Part shown: piece after piece, positions 1 through 6,870 of the stretch
Layout of the letters: every line of letters starts with the position of its first letter
Numbering within the stretch: position 1 is the stretch's first letter
Source: Aquirufa sp.
GTDB lineage: Bacteria > Bacteroidota > Bacteroidia > Cytophagales > Spirosomataceae
Assembly (NCBI GenBank): GCA_030833145.1
Contig: JAURHT010000028.1
Coordinates: 1-18,847 of the forward strand
Direction: 5' to 3'
Length of the DNA stretch: 18,847 nt
Notes under the pieces: generated by a model
Databases searched by the model: none
Told to the model about the DNA's origin: nothing
Seen by the model: the letters and a program-made list of their open reading frames with translations, nothing else
Program-made: the position numbers and the translations under genes

Positions 1-76
1 CACCTAAAGGCTTCGGAGCGGGTGGAAGTGTTAGGCCTAAGGCCGCAAAATTCTCTTCTGGACTAGTTTTTGCCAT
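1..76 (-). CDS. RidA/YjgF-family protein, N-terminal fragment (runs off the left edge)
   Basis: Reading the minus strand from an ATG at 76, an open frame continues to the window edge and encodes 25 residues beginning MAKTS and containing PEENFAALGLTLPPAPKP. This pattern, with the PPAPKP segment, is typical of the start of the RidA/YjgF subgroup that begins xxPEExLxxLGxxLPPAPxPxGxY. RidA-type proteins are small trimeric enzymes or chaperone-like proteins; the best known hydrolyse reactive enamine/imine intermediates released by PLP enzymes. The start lies inside the end of the upstream glycosidase gene, with a 14-nt overlap in another frame, so the two are probably co-transcribed and translationally coupled. 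Only the N-terminus is visible, so the subgroup and the catalytic arginine cannot be checked. Confidence rests on the motif alone. Confidence 0.75.
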   Translation of the reverse strand, partial: MAKTSPEENFAALGLTLPPAPKPLG

Positions 77-2705
77 GTAATTGTCTAATTATTTCGGAGA
101 TCAAGCCCGTCCAACCAGTTTGGTGGTTCGCTCCTAATCCTTTTCCGGTATCTCCATCGAAGTATTCGAAGAAGAGGTGTGAATCTTTAAAATGCGGATC
201 TTTGAACTTATCGTATTCGCCATACATCGGTGTTTTCCCGTCTTTATCCGGCACAAACATCGCTAACAAACGTTCCGAAACTCCGCGAGCGGCGTCTTTG
301 ATGTTCATCATTTCACCCGAATTCGTTGGGAATTCTACCTCGTAATCTGATCCATAATAGTCAGAGAACTTAGATAAGGAGTCCAAAATCAAGTAGTTCA
401 TAGGGAACCAAATAGGCCCGCGCCAGTTCGAATTTCCTCCAAACATATCGCCCGTAGACTCTGCCGGCGTATAATCAACCTGCAGCGTTCCTCCTTCATA
501 GGCAAATTTATACGGGTTCTCTTTGTGGAATTTGGACAAAGAACGAATGCCAAAATCAGATAAGAATTCGGTCTCATCGAACATCCTTTTCATAATCATC
601 TTCATCCTGTGACCACGTAAAATCGAAAGCAAACGCGACTCTCCTTTACCCGGTTCGTACCAACGCGAAATCAAATTCGCCAGATCCGGACGATTCGCTA
701 AAACCCATTCCACGCGGCGTTTGAAAGCTGGTAGTTTCTCCAGCATTTCAGAAGTCAAGGTCTCTACAGCGAAAAGAGGAATCAAACCTACCATCGAGCG
801 CACTTTCAATAGTTCCGCAGAACCATCTTCTTTATGCAACATGTCATAATAGAATTGATCGTCCTCGTCCCAAAGATTCAACTTATCTCCACCGATCGAC
901 TGCATCGCCCCGGCAATGTGCAAGAAGTGTTCGAAGAACTTCGAGGCCATATCTTGGTATACCGGATTTTCTAGAGCGATTTCGCAGGCAATACGCAGCA
1001 TATTTAAGCTGTACATCGCCATCCACCCCGTTCCGTCTGCTTGCTCTAGGTGTCCACCCGTCGGTAATTGAGCAGAGCGGTCGAAAACTCCGATGTTATC
1101 CATTCCTAAGAATCCACCCCCAAAAATATTGTTTCCTCCTTCATCCTTCAGGTTTACCCACCAAGTGAAGTTCAATAATAACTTATGGAAAATACGCTCT
1201 AAGAAGACCACGTCTCCTTTCCCGCCGTTCATTTCTTTATCGATCTCGTATACTTTCCAGGTTGCCCAGGCGTGCACCGGCGGATTTACATCGGAGAAAG
1301 ACCATTCGTAGGCCGGAATTTGACCATTCGGATGCATGTAATATTCGCGGAGGATAACGGCTAGCTGTCTTTTGGCAAAATCAGGATCTAACCTGGCCAA
1401 AGGCAAGGTATGGAACGCTAAATCCCAAGCCGCAAACCATGGATACTCCCATTTATCCGGCATCGACAAAATATTCGCCGCGTACATGTGCCTCCAGGTG
1501 CTATTTCGGCCATTTTTTCGACTCGGATCCGGCTTAGGCATCGATGGATCGCCCTTAATCCATTCGAACACATTATAATAATACCATTGTTTCGTCCACA
1601 ACATTCCGGCATAGGCCTGGCGCTGTAAGGATCGCAAATTATCGTCCTCAATTCCCTTCTGCAATTCCGCATAGAATTGATCTGCGTCGATGATTCGGTC
1701 CTCGAATATTTGGTCAAAATCCGCGAATGGTTCTCGCTGCGTCACATTACTCAAACGCAAACGGTAGACTTTCTTTCCTCCCGCTGGAATTTTATCTGTG
1801 TATTTGACGGAGGCTTTTGTTCCTATGTGATTCGGATTTACCGCATGCTTATTCTTATTGACGATGTATTCGTTAATCCCATCTTTGGTAAAATGCGACA
1901 GATTATCTGAATGATGTAAACGCTGAAAATTCGTCTCATTGTCGCAGAAAAGGAATTCATCTGCATCTTCTGCATACAATTTAAAACGGCCCACCACGCG
2001 GTGATCTACCTCGATAAAGGAATTACCCACACCCGTTAAAAGTGGTTTGTAATTGTATTTCTCGTAACCCCAGCACCAGGTATTTCGGTACCAAATCGTG
2101 GGCAATACCGTAATAGGTGCCGCCACTTTCGAGCGGTTTTCCACGGTTACTTTGATCAAAATATCTTGCTCGTCCGCTTTCGCATATTCGATCGAGATAT
2201 CGAAGTATTCATTATTGTCAAAAATCCCCGTATCCAATAGCTCGTATTCCGGCTCTTTTCGGTTACGTTTTTGCGACTCGTCGATCAGCTTTTGGTAAGG
2301 AAAAGTGTGCTGCGGATACTTGTACAGCATTTTTTGGTAGGAATGCGTAGGCGTCGAATCTTGGTAATAATAGAGTTCTTTAACATCCTCTCCGTGATTC
2401 GATTCCGCTCCAGTTAATCCAAAAAAGCGTTCTTTTAAAATATGATCTCGGTGATTCCAAAAGGCAAAGGCAAAGCAAACGTGTTGTTTATTGTCTGAAA
2501 TACCGCCTATCCCCTCTTCACCCCAACGATAAGCTTTTGAACGCGCCATATCGTGCGTAATCGTTCCCCAGGCATTGCCGTGGGCAGAATAATCCTCTCG
2601 CACGGTTCCCCACTGACGTTCCGTCAAATAAGGACCCCATTTCTTCCAACCTTTATTATCGTTTCGTAATTGTAACCGCGCGCGCTCCGCTCCCAATCCT
2701 GACAT
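63..2705 (-). CDS. GH63-like (MGH1-type) glycoside hydrolase, cytoplasmic
   Basis: An 880-aa protein without signal peptide or membrane segment, so probably cytoplasmic. It resembles the bacterial GH63/MGH1-like alpha-glucosidase group of inverting (alpha/alpha)6-barrel enzymes. The N-terminal half (to about residue 350) looks like the beta-sandwich domain, rich in aromatic residues. The barrel follows, with FAAWDLAFHTLPLA placing Asp428 where the family's general acid sits, then NGQIPAYEWSFSDVNPPVHAWA, GGFLGMDNIGVFDRS and GPIWFPMNYLILDSL. Near the C-terminus FFEYFDGDTGKGLG places Glu847 as the likely general base. These catalytic assignments are inferred from the family. The substrate is unknown; glucosyl- or mannosyl-glycerate or short alpha-glucosides are possible. 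The ATG at 2705 has no strong Shine-Dalgarno, as expected in Bacteroidota. The 3' end overlaps a RidA-family gene. It is divergent from the DUF885 gene across a gap containing a palindrome. Confidence 0.85.
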   Translation of the reverse strand: MSGLGAERARLQLRNDNKGWKKWGPYLTERQWGTVREDYSAHGNAWGTITHDMARSKAYRWGEEGIGGISDNKQHVCFAFAFWNHRDHILKERFFGLTGAESNHGEDVKELYYYQDSTPTHSYQKMLYKYPQHTFPYQKLIDESQKRNRKEPEYELLDTGIFDNNEYFDISIEYAKADEQDILIKVTVENRSKVAAPITVLPTIWYRNTWCWGYEKYNYKPLLTGVGNSFIEVDHRVVGRFKLYAEDADEFLFCDNETNFQRLHHSDNLSHFTKDGINEYIVNKNKHAVNPNHIGTKASVKYTDKIPAGGKKVYRLRLSNVTQREPFADFDQIFEDRIIDADQFYAELQKGIEDDNLRSLQRQAYAGMLWTKQWYYYNVFEWIKGDPSMPKPDPSRKNGRNSTWRHMYAANILSMPDKWEYPWFAAWDLAFHTLPLARLDPDFAKRQLAVILREYYMHPNGQIPAYEWSFSDVNPPVHAWATWKVYEIDKEMNGGKGDVVFLERIFHKLLLNFTWWVNLKDEGGNNIFGGGFLGMDNIGVFDRSAQLPTGGHLEQADGTGWMAMYSLNMLRIACEIALENPVYQDMASKFFEHFLHIAGAMQSIGGDKLNLWDEDDQFYYDMLHKEDGSAELLKVRSMVGLIPLFAVETLTSEMLEKLPAFKRRVEWVLANRPDLANLISRWYEPGKGESRLLSILRGHRMKMIMKRMFDETEFLSDFGIRSLSKFHKENPYKFAYEGGTLQVDYTPAESTGDMFGGNSNWRGPIWFPMNYLILDSLSKFSDYYGSDYEVEFPTNSGEMMNIKDAARGVSERLLAMFVPDKDGKTPMYGEYDKFKDPHFKDSHLFFEYFDGDTGKGLGANHQTGWTGLISEIIRQLHGKN

Positions 2706-2754
2706 AGTAAATCTTTAATGTATAAATTCGTAACTTAGGTATAAATGCAAAGAC

Positions 2755-2770
2755 CAATTTACGTAAATTG
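2755..2770. promoter_or_regulatory. Perfect 16-bp palindrome in the divergent promoter region
   Basis: CAATTTACGTAAATTG is identical to its own reverse complement with no spacer. It lies in the 88-nt gap between two divergent genes, 49 nt from the glycosidase start and 23 nt from the lipoprotein start. Its position would suit an operator for a dimeric repressor acting on either or both genes. It could also be a chance AT-rich palindrome, or carry overlapping -7-like TAAATTG elements on each strand. No TAnnTTTG/TTTG promoter pair with good spacing was found on either strand in this gap. Confidence 0.4.
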
Positions 2771-2793
2771 CCTCTAAAATCAGCAAATAAACA

Positions 2794-4554
2794 ATGAAAA
2801 AACTACTCTACTTAGGTCTTCTTTTGACCTTTTTCGCTTGTAAAAAGTCAGACCAACCCTCTTCTGAATTAGCCAAAATCGTAGGCGAATACTACGAAGA
2901 GCAATTAAAACTCAATCCAACTGCTGCCACAGCGAACGGAGATAACCGCTACAATGATCAGTTAAACATCGATTTTACCGACAGCCACCGCGCTTTAGTC
3001 AAATCGGTTTTAGAGAAATACCAGCAATCTTTATCGGCCCTAAACCGAGATGATTTAAATGCAAACGATCAAATCACCTACGATTTATTGAGTCGCGACA
3101 TCAAATTAGGTTTGGAAGGTTTGACATATCCAGATAATTTGACTCCATTGAATCAATTCTATGGCTTCCACCTAACTTTCGCTCAATTAGGCTCAGGCCA
3201 AGTAATTCAGCCTTTCAAGACGGTAAAGGATTACGAAAACTGGGCGAAGCGAATGAAAAAAGGCGTGGCCTATTTAGATTCATCCATCGTTTATTTCCGT
3301 AGAGGAATGAAGGAGGATTATGTATTGCCAAAGGCTTTGGTAGTCAAAATCATCCCTCAATTAAATGCATTCGCCGTAAAGGACATCAAGGAATCCACTT
3401 TCTATGGTCCATTAAAGCAATTCCCTACGTCATTCTCTGAAGCAGACAAAAAACGTTTTACCGCAGAATACACGGCGGCGATTCAAAACGAAGTTCTCCC
3501 AGCTTATGCTCGATTATCTGCGTTTTTACAAAATGAATACTTACCGAAAGCACGTACAAGTAGTGGGATTAGCGCATTGAAAAATGGAGCAGCCTATTAC
3601 CAATACCTCATCCGCGTGTTAACCACCACGGACAAACCGGCGGATGAAATCTACCAAACTGGCTTAAGCGAAGTAAAACGCATCCGCACAGAGATGGAGA
3701 AAACGAAGAACGCGGTAGGCTTCAAAGGAACGTTAGCCGAATTCTTCACTCACATGAAGACCGATCCGAAATTCTACCCATACAAGACACCAGCAGAGGT
3801 TTTAGCCGCTTTCCACGCGATTCACAAGAAGATGGAGCCATCATTGAAAACGATGTTCGGTCGTGTACCGAAAACGCCATTCGAAATTCGCCAAACCGAA
3901 GCTTTCCGTGCTGCCTCCGCGTCAGCAGAATATTTCCAAGGTTCAGAAGACGGAACGAGACCAGGCATTTTCTATGTACCTATTTTAGACGCTAAAAAAT
4001 TCAATACCACTTCCGGAATGGAAAGCTTATTCTTGCACGAAGCAATTCCTGGCCACCATTACCAAATCAGCTTACAACAAGAAAACGCTGATTTACCTAA
4101 GTTCCGCCGATTCGGTGGAAACTCAGCTTATGCAGAAGGCTGGGCATTATATACAGAAAGTTTAGGCAAGGAATTAGGCCTTTATACAGACCCATACCAA
4201 TACATGGGCGCATTAGGCGATGAAATGCACCGCGCCATCAGACTTGTGGTCGACGCCGGAATGCACTCTAAAAACATGACTCGCGAAGAAGCCATCAAAT
4301 ATATGATGGACAACGAACCGTTAAGCGAAGAAGGCACGATTGCTGAGATCGAACGTTACATGGCGATTCCTGCGCAAGCTTTAAGTTATAAAATAGGCGC
4401 TTTGAAAATCCGTGAGATTCGCGAGCGTTTGACGAAAGAAATGGGTCCTAAATTCAAGCTTTCTGATTTCCACGACGAATTATTGAAGGATGGAAATATG
4501 CCTTTAGACGTGTTGGAAACCAAAATGAACGCTTGGGCGACTTCCGTGAAATAA
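2794..4554 (+). CDS. DUF885-family lipoprotein, putative zinc metallopeptidase
   Basis: A 586-aa protein that begins with a lipoprotein signal peptide: MKK, a hydrophobic run, then FFAC with Cys16 as the predicted lipidated residue followed by KK. It should be exported and anchored in the envelope. The body matches the DUF885 family, which has a thermolysin-like/M32-like metallopeptidase core. HEAIPGHH (415-422) supplies the two zinc-binding histidines (His415, and His421 or His422 in the HExxxGHH arrangement) and Glu416. EGWALYTE (448-455) supplies the downstream Glu. About 580 aa is normal for the family, so it looks intact. The peptidase role is a family-level prediction; natural substrates are not established. 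The stop codon shares one base with the next start (TAATG), so it heads a dense six-gene plus-strand run. The first ATG is chosen because the signal peptide starts immediately there. Confidence 0.85.
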   Translation: MKKLLYLGLLLTFFACKKSDQPSSELAKIVGEYYEEQLKLNPTAATANGDNRYNDQLNIDFTDSHRALVKSVLEKYQQSLSALNRDDLNANDQITYDLLSRDIKLGLEGLTYPDNLTPLNQFYGFHLTFAQLGSGQVIQPFKTVKDYENWAKRMKKGVAYLDSSIVYFRRGMKEDYVLPKALVVKIIPQLNAFAVKDIKESTFYGPLKQFPTSFSEADKKRFTAEYTAAIQNEVLPAYARLSAFLQNEYLPKARTSSGISALKNGAAYYQYLIRVLTTTDKPADEIYQTGLSEVKRIRTEMEKTKNAVGFKGTLAEFFTHMKTDPKFYPYKTPAEVLAAFHAIHKKMEPSLKTMFGRVPKTPFEIRQTEAFRAASASAEYFQGSEDGTRPGIFYVPILDAKKFNTTSGMESLFLHEAIPGHHYQISLQQENADLPKFRRFGGNSAYAEGWALYTESLGKELGLYTDPYQYMGALGDEMHRAIRLVVDAGMHSKNMTREEAIKYMMDNEPLSEEGTIAEIERYMAIPAQALSYKIGALKIREIRERLTKEMGPKFKLSDFHDELLKDGNMPLDVLETKMNAWATSVK

Positions 4555-5516
4555 TGAATTTAACGACAACTTTCCCCATTCCCCCAGCACCTGTTCTGAT
4601 GAATCATCAGAGTCGGGTGCTGACGATGGGTTCTTGTTTTGCCGCCTCGATGGGAGCGCGATTAAGTAAATTGCCGCTGGAGGTAATGACGCAGCCTTTT
4701 GGCACTCTATTCCATCCATTTGCGATTACTAGGGCTTTATCAGGGGAGGTTTCGGAAGATTTATATGAACACGGGGGGTATTTTTTGCACCCGGATTACC
4801 ATTCTGTATTTACGGCGACTTCTTCGGTAGACTTGCTGGAAGACATTCGTTCAGTGGCAACGGAGGTCGTGAATTTTAAGACCTCAGCAGACTTTTTAAT
4901 CCTAACCTGGGGAACTTCATTTAGTTATTTCGACAAACATCTAAATAATTGCGTCGCAAACTGCCACAAGATGCCGGCGGATCGTTTTGAAAAACGATTA
5001 TCGACCGTTGAGGAGATCGTTAGAGACTTTAATTCTCTTCTCTCCACTCTCCCATCTACCACGCAAGTCGTTTTAACTGTCTCCCCCGTTCGTCATACGA
5101 AAGATGGCATGCAGGAGAATCAGGTTTCTAAATCTACCCTGCGTGTAGCGGCTGACATCGTTTCCAAACAATTCGAAAACGTACACTATTTTCCAGCCTA
5201 CGAAATTATGCTGGACGAATTGCGCGATTACCGTTTCTATGAGGCAGATATGATTCATCCGAACCAGCAAGCGCAGGATTATATTTGGGAGCGTTTTGTT
5301 TCGACCTATTTCGACCAAGAACTGCAGGCAATTACAAAGAGGTGGGATTCGATTTACCGGACTTTGGCACACAAACCTCACCCGACTAAATTATTCGACC
5401 ACAGAAGGGTTTTAGAAGTGTTATTAGCGGAATTAAATGGGGGAAAATACCAAGAAATTGATACATGCAAAATCGCCGAATACGTCGCGCATGAAATAAA
5501 AAACACGTATATTTGA
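4554..5516 (+). CDS. GSCFA-domain protein (SGNH-hydrolase-like)
   Basis: A 320-aa protein with the defining GSCFA motif at residues 26-30 (RVLTMGSCFAASMG). The ATG at 4554 is chosen over an in-frame TTG at 4533: it gives the compact TAATG junction with the DUF885 gene and puts the motif at the usual distance from the N-terminus. GSCFA proteins are common in Bacteroidota and resemble SGNH/GDSL esterases. Here Ser27 sits where the nucleophile would be, LTWGTSFSYFD resembles the oxyanion block, and DMIHPN (Asp232-x-x-His235) looks like the catalytic Asp/His block. TVSPVRHTKDG is another family signature. There is no signal peptide, so it is predicted to be cytoplasmic. The real reaction is unknown; esterase or acyl-transfer activity is inference. 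The mrp gene follows after 23 nt. Confidence 0.85.
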   Translation: MNLTTTFPIPPAPVLMNHQSRVLTMGSCFAASMGARLSKLPLEVMTQPFGTLFHPFAITRALSGEVSEDLYEHGGYFLHPDYHSVFTATSSVDLLEDIRSVATEVVNFKTSADFLILTWGTSFSYFDKHLNNCVANCHKMPADRFEKRLSTVEEIVRDFNSLLSTLPSTTQVVLTVSPVRHTKDGMQENQVSKSTLRVAADIVSKQFENVHYFPAYEIMLDELRDYRFYEADMIHPNQQAQDYIWERFVSTYFDQELQAITKRWDSIYRTLAHKPHPTKLFDHRRVLEVLLAELNGGKYQEIDTCKIAEYVAHEIKNTYI

Positions 5517-5539
5517 GGTTTGATAAGGAAAAGAGATTC

Positions 5540-6619
5540 ATGGGAGAATTAAGCGTAAGCAAAGAGATTATATTAGGTGCCTTAAGTACCGTTCAAGAGC
5601 CAGATCTGAAGAAAGATCTAGTGACCTTGAATATGATTAAAGATGTGGAATTAGGCGTGGGCGAGGTTCGCTTTACCGTCGTTTTAACGACACCAGCCTG
5701 TCCACTAAAAGAGAAGATCAGAAAAGATTGCGAGGACGCGATTCACAATTTTGTGCATCCAGACCTCAAAATCGTGATTAATATGACGGCCGAAGTAACC
5801 ACTTTGACCTCGAAAGACCCTTTAATTCCTGGCGTTAAAAACGTGATTGCAGTGGCATCCGGTAAGGGTGGCGTAGGTAAATCAACCGTAACGGCGAACT
5901 TAGCGATGGCCTTGAAAAATGCCGGCGCGAAAGTGGGAATTTTAGATGCAGACATTTCTGGACCCTCTATTCCAGTGATGTTCGGGGCAGAAGATTTACA
6001 GCCTTTAGTGACGGAAGTAGACGGAAAGAACCGCATACAACCGATCATGCAATATGGCATCAAGATGATCTCCATGGGGTTTTTAGCTCCTACAGAAAGT
6101 CCTGTGCCGTGGAGAGGGCCTATGATGACGCAGGCTTTGCGTCAGTTTTTTGGGGATACGAACTGGGATGAATTAGATTATTTATTAATCGACCTTCCTC
6201 CAGGAACTTCTGACATACATTTGACTTTGGTACAACTAATCAAACTTACTGGTGCAGTAATCGTAACGACTCCTCAAAAAGTCGCTTTATCTGATGCCAC
6301 GAAAGGTTTAGCTTTCTTTAAACAAGCGGGTATCAATGTTCCTTTATTAGGTTTAGTTGAAAATATGGCTTATTTCACTCCAGCTGAATTGCCTGAAAAT
6401 AAATACTATTTGTTTGGTAAGGATGGCGGAAAGCAATTAGCCGAGAAATACGCGGTTCCATTCTTAGGTGAGGTTCCGTTAATTCAAGCCATTCGCGAAG
6501 CAGGTGACGAAGGTAAACCTATCGCGTCGAGCGAAGGTCCAAGTGCCGATGCTTTTGCATCCATTGCCGCTAATTTAGCGCAGCAAGTAGCCATTTCTAA
6601 CGCGAATCAAGCCTCTTAA
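5540..6619 (+). CDS. mrp: Mrp/ApbC/NBP35-type P-loop Fe-S cluster carrier
   Basis: A 359-aa cytoplasmic protein. The N-terminal MIP18/DUF59 domain (about 1-90) has the conserved TTPACPLKEKI segment with Cys54, plus Cys64. The ParA/MinD-like ATPase domain follows, with the deviant Walker A GKGGVGKST at 108-116, DADISGPSIP, and LIDLPPGTSD as the Walker B/switch region. Such proteins bind and transfer [4Fe-4S] clusters to apoproteins. The usual C-terminal CxxC after ENM is absent: the loop reads ENMAYFTPAELPENKYY (from residue 274), a form I associate with Bacteroidota Mrp proteins. The ATG at 5540 is preferred over a TTG at 5513 that lies inside the previous gene's stop; AAGGAA at 5525-5530 may serve as a weak ribosome-binding site. 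It is followed after 1 nt by an Nfu scaffold gene, which strongly supports an Fe-S role. Confidence 0.93.
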   Translation: MGELSVSKEIILGALSTVQEPDLKKDLVTLNMIKDVELGVGEVRFTVVLTTPACPLKEKIRKDCEDAIHNFVHPDLKIVINMTAEVTTLTSKDPLIPGVKNVIAVASGKGGVGKSTVTANLAMALKNAGAKVGILDADISGPSIPVMFGAEDLQPLVTEVDGKNRIQPIMQYGIKMISMGFLAPTESPVPWRGPMMTQALRQFFGDTNWDELDYLLIDLPPGTSDIHLTLVQLIKLTGAVIVTTPQKVALSDATKGLAFFKQAGINVPLLGLVENMAYFTPAELPENKYYLFGKDGGKQLAEKYAVPFLGEVPLIQAIREAGDEGKPIASSEGPSADAFASIAANLAQQVAISNANQAS

Positions 6620-6620
6620 T

Positions 6621-6863
6621 ATGGAAAATCACCCGCTACATAATCGCATTCAAACCGCGTTAGACAGCATTAGACCTTATTTAGTAGCCGATGGTGGCAA
6701 TGTAGAAATTGTCGAAATCACTCCTGAAAATGTGCTTAAATTAGCCCTAACAGGCAATTGTCAATCTTGCAACATGTCAGCTATGACTTTTAGAGCAGGG
6801 GTTGAAGAGGCCATCCGCAGAGATGTCCCAGAAATTACAGCAGTAGAAGAAGTAAAACCCTAA
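6621..6863 (+). CDS. NifU C-terminal-domain (Nfu) Fe-S scaffold protein
   Basis: An 80-aa stand-alone NifU C-terminal domain. It shows YLVADGGNVEIVEI near the N-terminus and the cluster-binding CxxC as GNCQSCNMSAMTF, with Cys47 and Cys50. Two subunits usually hold one [4Fe-4S] cluster between their CxxC pairs and pass it to apo-enzymes or to carriers such as Mrp. The length is normal for single-domain Nfu proteins. It starts 1 nt after the mrp stop and ends 7 nt before the ATP-grasp gene, so the Mrp-Nfu pair is almost certainly co-translated. There is no second domain (A-type or NifU-N) in this copy. Confidence is high for the family and moderate for the specific clients. Confidence 0.93.
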   Translation: MENHPLHNRIQTALDSIRPYLVADGGNVEIVEITPENVLKLALTGNCQSCNMSAMTFRAGVEEAIRRDVPEITAVEEVKP

Positions 6864-6870
6864 TAGGCAT

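Noticed and set aside
63..2705. GH63-like gene considered as part of a polysaccharide utilisation locus
   Set aside because: No SusC/SusD pair, sulfatase or regulator is present in the window, and the enzyme has no export signal.
5743..6075. 110-aa open frame on the minus strand opposite mrp
   Set aside because: It mirrors the codons of mrp, has no domain and no start context, and mrp is unambiguous.
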